Notes: generated by a model from the letters alone, not told the origin. A stretch of 64,000 nt of DNA from Faucicola sp048551375 (GCF_048551375.1 NZ_JBLYZJ010000001.1:310001-374000); one strand, 5' to 3'; counted from the first letter of the stretch, positions 1 to 9,500 are shown. Program-made: numbers and translations.

Positions 1-86
1 AGGATTTTTTATAAGTCAGTGAGCAAGATTCAATATGGTTTTCCGTCTATATTTACCAATGTGCTTGAAATATGCAAGGAATACGC

Positions 87-1523
87 ATGCCAAATGATAT
101 TAGTCCCAATGCCAATACGCCATTGACAATGCTTGATAAGCAATTCTCCCTTATGCGTAACGCTAGTCGCCAATACCCACAAGCCACTTGGGCGGTTCGC
201 TTGCAACGGCTGAATCAGCTTGAAAAACTTGTTGCCGACAACCAATCGGCTATTATTGAGGCTATCAGTCAAGATTTTGGCTTTCGCTCGCCTGCCGAAA
301 CCACCATGCTAGAAATTTTTCCCAGTTTAGAAGCGGTACGACATGCTATCCGTCATGGCAAAGCATGGTTAGCACCTAAGCGTGTGCGGACAGGTAAGTG
401 GTTTTTACCTGCTACCAGCTATGTTCAGCCTAGACCTTTGGGGGTAGTGGGCATTATTGCCCCTTGGAATTATCCGTTGTATTTGGTGATTGCCCCTTTG
501 GCTGGGGCGTTGGTCGCAGGCAATCGAGCCATGCTCAAGGTGTCTGAGGCAACCCCATATTTTGAGCAGTGGCTAGCGATGGCATTGCCTCAGTATTTCT
601 CGGCGGATGAGGTGACTTTGATACAAGGTGATATTGAGGTTGCCAAAGCCTTTAGCCAGTTGGCATTTGACCATTTATTTTTTACAGGTTCGACTGCCAT
701 AGGCAAGCAGATTATGCAATCCGCTTCTGCCAATCTCACCCCTGTTACTCTAGAATTGGGAGGAAAATCCCCTGTGGTGATTACGCCAAGTGCGGATATT
801 GCCTATACCGCCAAGCGAGTGTGGACAGGTAAAAGCTTGAATGCAGGACAGACTTGCATTGCCCCAGATTATGCACTGATTAACCCATCACAACAAGCGT
901 TATTTATCGACCAATCAAAACAGTGGTTCAATGAGCATTATCCTAATTTACAGACCAATTCAGATTATAGTTTTATGGTGAATCGCAAGCAAGCCCTACG
1001 TGTGAAAGGTTATTTGGAGGAAGCCCAAAGTTTAGGAGCAACCTTGCATCCGCTGACGACTCATCATGTGAACATTAATACAGGTTTTTTTCCACCGATG
1101 ATTGTGACGGATTTACCCCCACATGCCAAATTGCTAAATGAGGAAATTTTTGCCCCTATTTTACCCTTGGTCAGTTATCATCAGCTTGATGACGCAGTGG
1201 CGTATATTAATGCTTGTGACCGCCCTTTGGCATTGTATATTTTTGGGGAAAATCATACTGAGGTACAACAGGTGCTGACCCAAACGGTGAGTGGTGGGGC
1301 GTGTATCAATGAAACGTTATATCATATTGCTCAACAAAGTCTACCTTTTGGTGGTGTAGGGGCATCAGGGATGGGACGGTATCATGGGCATTATAGTTTT
1401 GATACGTTTTCTCATGCCCAAGCGGTATTTAAGCAGGTACGTCCTAATTTTACCAATCTATTACAACCACCTTACGGCAAATTATTTTGGCGGATGATGG
1501 GACTGATTATCAAATGGCGTTAA
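87..1523 (+). CDS. Aldehyde dehydrogenase, coniferyl-aldehyde dehydrogenase-like
   Basis: NAD(P)-dependent aldehyde dehydrogenase of the ALDH superfamily, 478 residues, oxidising an aldehyde to the acid. Visible motifs are the substrate-pocket asparagine in APWNYP, the general base Glu223 in LELGGKSP and the catalytic Cys257 in NAGQTCIAP. The overall sequence, including the hydrophobic C-terminal tail in place of an oligomerisation arm, resembles the CalB/coniferyl-aldehyde branch and the membrane-tethered fatty-aldehyde enzymes; the true substrate is not known from sequence. I chose the ATG at 87 because AAGGA lies six bases before it; an in-frame ATG at 72 has no ribosome-binding site. The gene is followed by its own terminator and appears monocistronic. 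The promoter lies in or before the first 70 bases of the window. Confidence 0.85.
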   Translation: MPNDISPNANTPLTMLDKQFSLMRNASRQYPQATWAVRLQRLNQLEKLVADNQSAIIEAISQDFGFRSPAETTMLEIFPSLEAVRHAIRHGKAWLAPKRVRTGKWFLPATSYVQPRPLGVVGIIAPWNYPLYLVIAPLAGALVAGNRAMLKVSEATPYFEQWLAMALPQYFSADEVTLIQGDIEVAKAFSQLAFDHLFFTGSTAIGKQIMQSASANLTPVTLELGGKSPVVITPSADIAYTAKRVWTGKSLNAGQTCIAPDYALINPSQQALFIDQSKQWFNEHYPNLQTNSDYSFMVNRKQALRVKGYLEEAQSLGATLHPLTTHHVNINTGFFPPMIVTDLPPHAKLLNEEIFAPILPLVSYHQLDDAVAYINACDRPLALYIFGENHTEVQQVLTQTVSGGACINETLYHIAQQSLPFGGVGASGMGRYHGHYSFDTFSHAQAVFKQVRPNFTNLLQPPYGKLFWRMMGLIIKWR

Positions 1524-1607
1524 CTAATTATCAGTTTGTTAAAATTAAGTCTTGTTAAAAACCCAAAATCCTGTCAAAATACCGCCCATCGGATGAGCCG
1601 ATATCCA

Positions 1608-1639
1608 AAAACCCAGTTGTTCTCGCAACTGGGTTTTTT
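1608..1639 (+). terminator. Rho-independent terminator of the aldehyde dehydrogenase gene
   Basis: A 12-bp perfect stem (AAAACCCAGTTG at 1608-1619, CAACTGGGTTTT at 1626-1637) with a 6-base loop and a T-run. It lies 85 bases after the stop codon. The rest of the gap to 1762 is AT-rich with no gene. Confidence 0.85.
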
Positions 1640-1762
1640 AATGCATAAAAACTTTACCTATCAGTAACAATTTAAGCCAATCTACAATATTGTAAAATAA
1701 AATTAAACCATTATATCTAATCCTTTAGATTATAAAATCAATTTTTATCAAAAGGTTGCTCT

Positions 1763-2869
1763 ATGCGTTGGTTGTTTTTAGCGGTCATTATCATTTTATT
1801 TGAATTACTGACCTATGGCGTGTGGCGTGGGCTGGCGTGGTGGGGTAGGGATTTATTGTCGCTCAAGACCATTGATTGGCTAAAATGGACGCTATTTGCC
1901 ATTGGTAATGGCTTGTTAGTGCTGGCGATGGTACGGCTAGGCAGTGGTTGGCTAAAAGTGAGTATGACTTGGCTGACCTTGCTCTGGCTATTTATCATGG
2001 CAATGGCAGTGGTCGGCTTGCTAAATTGGGGGATGACGCACTTATTTTCTCAATTATCCATCAAAATCGGCTTTGCTCAATGGGGCGTGCGAGTGCTATT
2101 GCCCTTGCTGTGGGTAGGGTTGATTGGGCTGAGTGTCTACAATGCCTATACGCCTGTGGTACGTCATGTCACAGTGCATACTAATCAACCACTAGCCAAG
2201 CCGATTCGCTTGGGTATGGTGTCAGATTTGCATTTGGGGGTATTGGTCGGTAATCGTCAGTTGACTAAATTGACGGAGTTGGTCAAAACCCAAGGCGTTG
2301 AGTTATTGCTGATGGCAGGCGATGTGATGGATGATAACACCGACTATTATGAGAGCGAAAAAATGCAACCTGCATTACAACAGCTTGCCAAAGCTGTGCC
2401 GATGGGGATTTATGCTTCGTTGGGCAACCATGATATGTATGGGCATGAGTCTGCGATTCGTGAAGCGATTAAACAGGCGGATATCACTTTATTGGCAGAT
2501 AGTGGGGTATTGGTGGATGAGCGGTTTTGGTTGATTGGGCGGTTGGATAATCATGCCAGTCATCGCAAAGACACCAAAGATTTATTGCCTCAAGTGATTG
2601 ATAAACCGATTATTTTACTTGACCATGAACCCAATGGCATTGATGAAAATGTTCAATTACCCATTGATTTACAGCTATCTGGGCATACCCATAATGGGCA
2701 AATGTTTCCTGCTAATTTTATTGTGCAAGCCATCAATCGGTTGGGTTATGGGCATGAACGTATCAATGATACAGATGTGATTGTCAGCTCTGGCTACGGT
2801 TTTTGGGGCGTGCCGTTGCGATTGGGGTCACAGGCAGAAATTTGGGTGATTGATTTGGTGGGTCAATGA
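1763..2869 (+). CDS. Membrane-anchored metallophosphoesterase
   Basis: Calcineurin-like metallophosphoesterase, 368 residues. The N-terminal about 135 residues hold four hydrophobic segments, which would anchor the enzyme in the inner membrane. The rest is the catalytic domain with the metal-binding motifs DLHLG, GDVMDD, GNHD, LDHEP and GHTHNGQ in the usual order. Known relatives (YkuE/YaeI type) are phosphodiesterases, some acting on lipid-linked substrates such as UDP-diacylglucosamine; the substrate here is unknown. The ATG at 1763 is preceded by AAAGG about ten bases upstream. The gene stands alone between two terminators. No key residue appears to be missing. Confidence 0.85.
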   Translation: MRWLFLAVIIILFELLTYGVWRGLAWWGRDLLSLKTIDWLKWTLFAIGNGLLVLAMVRLGSGWLKVSMTWLTLLWLFIMAMAVVGLLNWGMTHLFSQLSIKIGFAQWGVRVLLPLLWVGLIGLSVYNAYTPVVRHVTVHTNQPLAKPIRLGMVSDLHLGVLVGNRQLTKLTELVKTQGVELLLMAGDVMDDNTDYYESEKMQPALQQLAKAVPMGIYASLGNHDMYGHESAIREAIKQADITLLADSGVLVDERFWLIGRLDNHASHRKDTKDLLPQVIDKPIILLDHEPNGIDENVQLPIDLQLSGHTHNGQMFPANFIVQAINRLGYGHERINDTDVIVSSGYGFWGVPLRLGSQAEIWVIDLVGQ

Positions 2870-2978
2870 TTTTGGTTAATTCCTCATATCACACATGGTT
2901 TTAATCTTTAGAATGTCTTATAATAGCCCCTATATTGTCAAATAACGCTTTAGATGCTTTTGTATGTTGTGTTAAGTC

Positions 2979-3010
2979 AAAAATCCGTCTGTTTTTCAGA
3001 CGGATTTTTT
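2979..3010 (+). terminator. Terminator-like hairpin just before emrA
   Basis: A perfect stem of about 13 bp (AAAAATCCGTCTG / CAGACGGATTTTT) with a five-T loop and a T-run, ending only 24 bases before the emrA start codon. It may simply end the upstream gene. However, there is little room for a separate emrA promoter after it, and a TATAAT sits upstream at 2919-2924, so it could also act as an attenuator in an emrAB leader. Confidence 0.75.
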
Positions 3011-3034
3011 GGCTTAGACCTTAGGGAATAATTC

Positions 3035-4300
3035 ATGTCTGATATGCCTTCAACGACCGTACCCACCACCACTGATGATAGCCAAAAAAAATCATCACGC
3101 CGTAAAAACTTACTGATATTTACCTTGTTGGTTTTGGCTATCATGGCGACTTTAGCCTTTTTTTATCTGACGCAATGGCGATACGAAGTGGCAACCGAAG
3201 ATGCCTATGTCAATGGTAATCAGGTGCAAATTACCTCACAAATCACAGGCACGGTGCAAGCTATTGGCGTAAATGACACCGATGTGGTGAAAGCAGGTCA
3301 GTTATTAATCTCACTTGATCAAGCCGATAATGCCCTAGCCCTCGAAACTGCCAAAGCCCAACTCAAAACCGCCATTCACCAATTCAAAACCCAATCTGCC
3401 AACGTCACCCAAGCGGACACATCTATCATTCAAGCCCAAACCGCCATGAATGAAGTGGATGCCCAAATCAAAGCCTCACAAGTGGCACTACAATCAGCAC
3501 AAGCGGATTATCAACGCCGAGCCACCTTATTGAGCCAAAATGCGGTATCCAAAGAAGAAGTGCAACACGCAATGGATGCGGTCAATAAAGCCAAAACTCA
3601 ACTGGATGCCTCATTGGCACGTCAAGCCACTGCCAAAACCGCTGTCGATACTGCAAAAGCCCAACGTAATACCACGATTGCCAATTTGGGGGATAGAAAT
3701 GTACTGTCCCAACCTGTGGTGCAGACCGCCATCACTAATATCGAAAATGCGTGGCTAAATCTCAATCGCACCCAAATCATCGCCCCCATTGATGGACAAA
3801 TTGCCAAACGCAGTGTGCAACTTGGACAAAAAATCAATGCAGGCACGGCTTTGATGACCATTGTGCCATTACATGAATTATGGGTCGATGCCAATTTTAA
3901 AGAAAGCCAACTCAAAGATATTCGATTGGGGCAAACGGTCACACTTATCTCAGATATTTATGGGGAAGACGTGGTGTATCATGGCAAAGTTGTCGGCTTA
4001 TCCGCAGGTACAGGCAGTGCATTTTCGGTGCTACCTGCCCAAAATGCCACAGGTAACTGGATTAAAGTCACCCAGCGAGTCCCTGTACGTGTCGCCTTAG
4101 ATAGTAAAGAATTGTTGGCACATCCTTTACGAGTCGGCTTGAGTATGCACGCATCCATTGACAGTCGTGACCAAGCAGGCAAGCCTCAAGTCGCTACCAC
4201 CACCGCCAATGCCAAGCCTGTTGCCTCAGTTGATTTGACCCCCAACATGACAGGGGCAAAACAAATCATCCAACAAATTCTCCAAGAAAATCAATCATAA
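3035..4300 (+). CDS. emrA: EmrA-type membrane fusion (periplasmic adaptor) protein
   Basis: HlyD/EmrA family adaptor, 421 residues, which links an inner-membrane MFS pump to an outer-membrane channel for drug export. A polar N-terminal tail is followed by one membrane segment at about residues 25-47 (LLIFTLLVLAIMATLAFFYL). Then come a biotinyl-lipoyl half-motif (AYVNGNQVQI), a long Gln/Ala-rich coiled-coil hairpin at about 105-230, the second lipoyl half (IIAPIDGQIAKRSVQLGQ) and a beta-barrel domain (LWVDANFKESQL). AGGGA lies eight bases before the ATG. It is nine bases upstream of emrB, so the two form an operon. Which drugs are exported cannot be told from sequence. No TolC-like gene is adjacent. 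Confidence 0.88.
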   Translation: MSDMPSTTVPTTTDDSQKKSSRRKNLLIFTLLVLAIMATLAFFYLTQWRYEVATEDAYVNGNQVQITSQITGTVQAIGVNDTDVVKAGQLLISLDQADNALALETAKAQLKTAIHQFKTQSANVTQADTSIIQAQTAMNEVDAQIKASQVALQSAQADYQRRATLLSQNAVSKEEVQHAMDAVNKAKTQLDASLARQATAKTAVDTAKAQRNTTIANLGDRNVLSQPVVQTAITNIENAWLNLNRTQIIAPIDGQIAKRSVQLGQKINAGTALMTIVPLHELWVDANFKESQLKDIRLGQTVTLISDIYGEDVVYHGKVVGLSAGTGSAFSVLPAQNATGNWIKVTQRVPVRVALDSKELLAHPLRVGLSMHASIDSRDQAGKPQVATTTANAKPVASVDLTPNMTGAKQIIQQILQENQS

Positions 4301-4309
4301 GGGGCGACC

Positions 4310-5899
4310 GTGGCAGAAGCAATAAACCCCAGCGTGCCGTCTGATACAGCGTCCGCATCCCCCAAACAGGCAAAACCTGCCCAATCGCCTCATCAACACC
4401 TGCAACCCATGTCAGGTATGCCGTTAGCGATTACCACCTTTGCCCTGTCGATGGCAGTGTTTATGATGGTACTGGACTCGACCATTGCTAATGTGGCATT
4501 ACCCACCATCGCAGGTGATTTGGGGGCGGCGACTTCACAAGGCACATGGGTGATTACCATGTTTGCCGTGTCAAATGCAATTTCGATTCCCCTAACAGGC
4601 TGGCTGGCAAGGCAATTTGGTTCGGTGAAAGTATTTTTATGGTCAGCCAGTTTGTTTGTCTTTTGCTCATGGCTATGTGGGGTATCGCATAGTTTGCCGA
4701 TGTTGATTATTGCACGTATGGCTCAAGGGGCGGTGGCAGGCCCGATGATTCCTTTGTCCCAAAGCCTACTGATGCAGAGTTTTCCTCTGCAAAAACGGGC
4801 CCTTGCCTTGGGCTTGTTTTCGATGGTGGTGGTGACAGCCCCAATTTTAGGGCCAATTTTGGGTGGTTATTTGGTTGATAATTATCATTGGGGTTGGATT
4901 TTCTTTATTAATATTCCGATTGGTGTGGTGGCAATTATTTTGGCATGGCAACAGCTTAAAGACCGAGAAACTCCTATTGTCAAAACTGATATTGATAAAA
5001 TTGGGCTGATGTTGTTGGTGATTGGGGTGGGAGCATTGCAGTTTTTTCTGGATAGAGGTCGAGAGTTAGACTGGTTTGCCTCCCCTGAAATCATTGTTTT
5101 GGCAACAGTTAGCATCTTGTGCCTAGGTTATTTGGTGATTTGGGAGCGAGGCGAAACCCATCCCATTGTGGACTTATCGTTATTTCAAGACCGCAATTTT
5201 ACCATTGGTACATTGGTGATTAGCTTGGCATTTTTGGTGTATATGGGAGCGATTGTGTTGTTGCCTGTGATGCTTCAACAGACGATGGGCTATACCTCGG
5301 TATGGGCAGGCTTGGCAGCCGCTCCGATTGGATTTTTCCCTGTATTATTGACCCCCATCATCGGTAAATATGCTCGTAATATGGACATGCGAATCTTGGT
5401 GACACTGAGCTTTTTGGTGTATTGGTCAACTTTTTGGTGGCGAAGTCATTTTAACCCACAGATGGATTATTGGGATGTGTTTTGGCCTCAATTTATGCAA
5501 GGTCTAGGCACGGCGATGTTTTTTATGCCATTGACCGCCATTTCTTTATCCAATGTCCCACCACAAAAAATGGCATCGGCAACAGGTTTGTTTACTTTTG
5601 TTCGTACATTGGCAGGGGGTATCGGTGCTTCATTGGTGATGACGGTGTGGGAACGGCGAAGCATTGAGCATCATGCGTATTTGAGTGAAACAGCGACATT
5701 AGGCTCAAATGCTCAAGCATGGTTGGCTCAAATGCAGGCATCTGGCATGAGTCAAGAGCAGGCATTGGTATTATTAAACCAACAAATTACCCAACAATCC
5801 ATGATTATTGGCTCAAATGATGTGTTTTATGGGTTTGGGATGCTTTTTTTATTGTTAATTGGCTTGATTTGGTTGGCAAAACCGCCATTTCATCATTGA
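4310..5899 (+). CDS. emrB: EmrB-type MFS multidrug transporter (DHA2 family)
   Basis: Fourteen-helix drug:proton antiporter of the DHA2 major facilitator family, 529 residues. The first helix carries the family signature around MVLDSTIANVALPTIAGDL, followed by loop motif A (GWLARQFGSVK) and motif C (GPILGGYLVDN). It works with the EmrA-like adaptor encoded immediately upstream. The start is a GTG at 4310: AAGGGG at 4299-4304 provides the ribosome-binding site and overlaps the emrA stop. The first about 35 residues are a Pro/Gln/Ser-rich cytoplasmic tail. The emrAB pair has no regulator gene beside it. Confidence 0.88.
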   Translation: MAEAINPSVPSDTASASPKQAKPAQSPHQHLQPMSGMPLAITTFALSMAVFMMVLDSTIANVALPTIAGDLGAATSQGTWVITMFAVSNAISIPLTGWLARQFGSVKVFLWSASLFVFCSWLCGVSHSLPMLIIARMAQGAVAGPMIPLSQSLLMQSFPLQKRALALGLFSMVVVTAPILGPILGGYLVDNYHWGWIFFINIPIGVVAIILAWQQLKDRETPIVKTDIDKIGLMLLVIGVGALQFFLDRGRELDWFASPEIIVLATVSILCLGYLVIWERGETHPIVDLSLFQDRNFTIGTLVISLAFLVYMGAIVLLPVMLQQTMGYTSVWAGLAAAPIGFFPVLLTPIIGKYARNMDMRILVTLSFLVYWSTFWWRSHFNPQMDYWDVFWPQFMQGLGTAMFFMPLTAISLSNVPPQKMASATGLFTFVRTLAGGIGASLVMTVWERRSIEHHAYLSETATLGSNAQAWLAQMQASGMSQEQALVLLNQQITQQSMIIGSNDVFYGFGMLFLLLIGLIWLAKPPFHH

Positions 5900-5995
5900 T
5901 TTTAGACAGTTATCAATCAAGCAACGCATTGGTTTATAATACAAAAATGATAGGACTACAATAACAATCACGCTTTGTTACAAAAATTATTTATA

Positions 5996-6024
5996 TGTTA
6001 CTTTAATGTAATAAGCTTTATAAT
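5996..6024 (+). promoter_or_regulatory. Probable kup promoter
   Basis: A perfect TATAAT at 6019-6024, with a weak -35 (TGTTAC at 5996-6001) 17 bases upstream. Transcription would start near 6031, about 22 bases before the kup ATG at 6053. This argues against the longer in-frame reading from a TTG at 5975. Confidence 0.5.
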
Positions 6025-6052
6025 AGGGCATCTTTATCAATCTAGCGATGCT

Positions 6053-8101
6053 ATGAGTCAATCACACACCAAAACCTCAATGCCTGCTTTGACGTTAGGG
6101 GCAATTGGGGTCGTCTATGGCGATATCGGCACAAGCGTGCTGTATTCCATGAAAGAAGTTTTCAATGCAGGTCATGTCGCCTTCAATCCTGCCAATATCT
6201 TTGGGGTTTTGTCGTTATTTGTTTGGACAATTACCATCATTGTCAGTGTCAAATATATCTCACTTGTGCTACGAGCCGACAATAAAGGCGAGGGCGGTCT
6301 GATTGCTATGTTAGCATTGGCATCCAATGCGGTACGTCATCGCCCACGATTACACTCACTGATTTTATTGGTGGGGATTTTTGGGACGTGTCTATTTTAT
6401 GGCGATGGGGTGATTACGCCTTCCATTTCGGTGTTGTCTGCGGTTGAAGGTCTGACTGTGGTGTCACCTGCCATGCACGGTGTGGTAATCCCTGCCACTT
6501 TGACGATTTTATTTGTGTTATTTTTTGCCCAAAAATTCGGCACAAAAGGCATTGGTAAGCTGTTTGGACCTGTGATGGTGTTGTGGTTTATTTTGATTGC
6601 AGGCATTGGCATTTATCATATTCAGCATAATGTCGAGATTTTACAAGCCGTCAATCCCTTATATGCCTTTGATTTTATTATGACTAATCCCACGTTGGCA
6701 TTTATCATCCTTGGGGCGGTGGTGCTGTGTGTGACAGGCGGTGAGGCATTGTATGCAGACATGGGGCATTTTGGTAAAACCCCGATTCGTATTGCATGGT
6801 TTGCCATCGTGATGCCTGCATTATTGCTTAATTATTTTGGACAAGGGGCATTTTTACTGGCGAATCCAGCAGGCAAGGCGAATCCGTTCTTTTTAATGAT
6901 TCCTGAAATCATGCGAATCCCAATGGTGGTAATGGCGACTTTGGCGACAGTGATTGCCTCGCAAGCCTTGATTTCTGGGGCATTTAGTATCACCAAACAA
7001 GTGGTACAATTGGGCTTTTTACCTCGGATGCGGATTATTTATACCAATGTCAAAGAAGTGGGGCAAATTTATATTCCTGCGATTAATTGGGGGCTATTTA
7101 TTGCCATTGCCTTTGCCGTGGTGATGTTCAAATCCTCCGAAGCTTTGGCGGCCGCCTATGGGATTGCCGTGTGTACTGATATGCTGATTACCACGATTTT
7201 GACCTATTTTGTGGTGCGATATGCGTGGAAATATCCGCTGTATATCTGCTTTGGCGTGACCAGCGTGTTTTTTGTGGTGGACTTTTTATTTTGGTCGTCC
7301 AATTTGCTCAAGCTATTCAAAGGCGGTTGGTTTCCGCTGATGCTAGGGGCAATCATGTTTATCATTATGATTACATGGCGTGATGGCAAAAACTTGGTAC
7401 ATATCGTACATACCACAGGGCAAATGGGGTTGAAGTCATTTTTGGATGATTTGTTTGGCAGTTTTAACACCAAAAAACTACAGAATGCCCTTGAAGCGAC
7501 CCAAGCCAAACTTCAGGCGGTCAGCGAAGATATGCAACAGCAAATTGGTGAAACCAGTGCTGAATTGCAAAAACAACATCAAGTGCTACAAGACCAGCTC
7601 ATTCGCCAACAAAAATGCCAATTATTATTTGAAAATATCAAAAAAATCAAAGGTATTGCGGTTTTTTTGGTGGCAGAACAGGATATCGTACCTGTTGCCC
7701 TTAAACAAAATCTAAAACATAACAAATGTCTACATGAATACAATGTGTTTGTGACCGTCAATACCCATGAAACGCCTTGGATTGGCATGAATAAGCGCAG
7801 TGATGTCACCTATCTTGGGCATAACTGTTGGAAAGTAGTATTAAACTTTGGCTTTAAGAACGACCCTGATGTACCAGAATCACTCAAGCATATTCAGCAG
7901 TTTAATTTAGACTTTGACCCTGCCAAAGTGAGCTATTTCTTGTCGCATGAAGCGGTTGTCGCCAGTGAAACGGTCAAAGGTATGGCGTTATGGCGTGAAA
8001 AACTGTTTGCCCATATGCACCGCAATGCAGGCACGGCGGCGGAATTCCTCAAACTACCCAGTAACAATGTGGTGGAAATGGGAGCGAAAGTGGAGATTTA
8101 G
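6053..8101 (+). CDS. kup: Kup potassium uptake permease
   Basis: Low-affinity K+:H+ symporter of the KUP/HAK/KT family, 682 residues, about 60 longer than E. coli Kup. The N-terminal signature GAIGVVYGDIGTS is followed by about twelve membrane helices including GEGGLIAMLALASN, GDGVITPSISVLSAVEG and TGGEALYADMGHFG. The C-terminal cytoplasmic domain ends in VVEMGAKVEI as in the family. Between the last helix and that domain (about residues 474-527) there is an extra Gln/Leu/Lys-rich heptad segment predicted to be a coiled coil, absent from E. coli Kup. The start at 6053 matches the family N-terminus and lies downstream of the -10 box at 6019-6024. Confidence 0.93.
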   Translation: MSQSHTKTSMPALTLGAIGVVYGDIGTSVLYSMKEVFNAGHVAFNPANIFGVLSLFVWTITIIVSVKYISLVLRADNKGEGGLIAMLALASNAVRHRPRLHSLILLVGIFGTCLFYGDGVITPSISVLSAVEGLTVVSPAMHGVVIPATLTILFVLFFAQKFGTKGIGKLFGPVMVLWFILIAGIGIYHIQHNVEILQAVNPLYAFDFIMTNPTLAFIILGAVVLCVTGGEALYADMGHFGKTPIRIAWFAIVMPALLLNYFGQGAFLLANPAGKANPFFLMIPEIMRIPMVVMATLATVIASQALISGAFSITKQVVQLGFLPRMRIIYTNVKEVGQIYIPAINWGLFIAIAFAVVMFKSSEALAAAYGIAVCTDMLITTILTYFVVRYAWKYPLYICFGVTSVFFVVDFLFWSSNLLKLFKGGWFPLMLGAIMFIIMITWRDGKNLVHIVHTTGQMGLKSFLDDLFGSFNTKKLQNALEATQAKLQAVSEDMQQQIGETSAELQKQHQVLQDQLIRQQKCQLLFENIKKIKGIAVFLVAEQDIVPVALKQNLKHNKCLHEYNVFVTVNTHETPWIGMNKRSDVTYLGHNCWKVVLNFGFKNDPDVPESLKHIQQFNLDFDPAKVSYFLSHEAVVASETVKGMALWREKLFAHMHRNAGTAAEFLKLPSNNVVEMGAKVEI

Positions 8102-8254
8102 CAGTAAGTTGGTAAGAATGGGTTACCCAATCTTGCAACCTTGTACAAAAACTAAACTAATTATTAGTTTGATAACAAAAACACCGTGAAAAATAGCACA
8201 ATGATACTAAGGGATTTTTTATAATGTAGGCTATCAAATCCCAAGGAATCTCTT

Positions 8255-8548
8255 ATGAAACCATCACGGCATAGCACCCAAGCTTGTTTGCCCACTGCTC
8301 GCATTGTGGGTGTGCCAATTTATGAGCAGAATCCGCTGTCATTTAGCTTTATTAATGAACCAACGACCAAACCATCTAAACTATCTAAAAATACCACTGA
8401 GTCAAAAAAAGCGGATAACACGCCATCATCTGAATCTGACCCTTGTAAACACCCTTGGCAAAAAAATCGCCAATGGCTTGGCATGGTATTTATCGTGTGT
8501 TTTTTGGTGGCGATGGGTTTATTGATTACGTCTATTTATACCGCCTAA
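8255..8548 (+). CDS. Small single-pass membrane protein of unknown function
   Basis: I do not recognise this 97-residue protein. The first about 70 residues are polar and rich in Ser, Thr, Lys and Pro. They are followed by one C-terminal membrane segment (LGMVFIVCFLVAMGLLITSI), so it looks like a tail-anchored protein with a cytoplasmic body. Two cysteines lie near residues 11 and 64. A strong AAGGA at 8243-8247 stands seven bases before the ATG, and a TATAAT at 8220-8225 lies about 30 bases upstream, so it probably has its own promoter. Nothing in its surroundings reveals a role. Confidence 0.6.
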   Translation: MKPSRHSTQACLPTARIVGVPIYEQNPLSFSFINEPTTKPSKLSKNTTESKKADNTPSSESDPCKHPWQKNRQWLGMVFIVCFLVAMGLLITSIYTA

Positions 8549-8665
8549 ATAACTGCTTAACCTAAATAACTGTTTAAAGAATAGTTAATATTCTGTTTGA
8601 CATATCTCACCACCCGAAATCATGTTATATTACGCACTTTGCGACCGATGATTTTTGGAGTGATT

Positions 8666-9403
8666 TTGTCAAATTTAATAAACCACCTTTCATCAACACA
8701 ATCCTCACAACCCTGCGATTTATTGACTTGTATCGGTACGACTTTGCCAACATGGCAAGTTCACCGCTGTCAATTAACCACGTCAATCATTGACCAACAC
8801 GCCCCCATAAAATTTCTTTACCATTATGAAACGCTTACTGATACGTTAAAACTTGCCCACCCATTGCAAGGGGCATTGCTCCAGCATTTTGACCGTCTAT
8901 TGACACGCCAACAGTTTGCTGAGTTGCTTGGGCTAGATATGACCCAAGTGGCAATGCCGTGGCAATTAAAATTTAGCGGTAAATTGGTGGTGTTTTGCCA
9001 TCAGCCAGAAATTGCCTTGCGATTGCATTGGACAAACACCGCCAAGGCATTTGAATTGGGTTATCAGTCTGACCTTGAAACCGCTGTGACACAGGCATTC
9101 CGCCATTGGCAATGGGTAGATGGGGTGGAAGTGGTCAATAAAAATCCCAATGTCAGCCTCTTTGCCAGTCTAGTTGAGTTAGTCGAAGCCAATACCGCAT
9201 CGGATTTGACACTTGATAATCCGCATCCATTAGTAAATGTATGGCAACAGTCGACTCATCAAGGGTTTGAGGCCTTGCCGACAGCGATTGCGGTGCGGAT
9301 TCAGCGGTATTTGCGTGATCAAGATGACTTGATAAAACCGTGGCTTGAGCAAATGCAAGATATGGCGATGGACGAAGCAAGGCAATATTTGGCAGAATTA
9401 TAG
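8666..9403 (+). CDS. Hypothetical protein upstream of tolQ
   Basis: A 245-residue soluble protein that I cannot place in a family. It has no signal peptide or membrane helix; it is mixed alpha/beta, with an acidic C-terminal helix ending in DEARQYLAEL. The start is uncertain. The TTG at 8666 follows GGAG at 8657-8660 with five bases between, whereas an ATG at 8648 lacks a ribosome-binding site. An extended -10 (TG-T-TATATT, 8623-8631) upstream would start transcription near 8638, just before both candidates. It stands in the position where many genomes have ybgC in front of tolQ, but it shows no hotdog-thioesterase motif. It may be transcribed with tolQ, 97 bases downstream. Confidence 0.6.
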   Translation: MSNLINHLSSTQSSQPCDLLTCIGTTLPTWQVHRCQLTTSIIDQHAPIKFLYHYETLTDTLKLAHPLQGALLQHFDRLLTRQQFAELLGLDMTQVAMPWQLKFSGKLVVFCHQPEIALRLHWTNTAKAFELGYQSDLETAVTQAFRHWQWVDGVEVVNKNPNVSLFASLVELVEANTASDLTLDNPHPLVNVWQQSTHQGFEALPTAIAVRIQRYLRDQDDLIKPWLEQMQDMAMDEARQYLAEL

Positions 9404-9500
9404 TGATTTTGTTATTAATTGCTCAGTGACGCTATCACTTTTGGGTCACAGTTAGGTACAATATGCCCAAATTTTATGACTTTATTAATGTGGAAAAAAT

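Noticed and set aside
5975..6052. Longer N-terminus for Kup from a TTG at 5975
   Set aside because: The extension is not part of the Kup family N-terminus, and a perfect TATAAT at 6019-6024 lies inside it.
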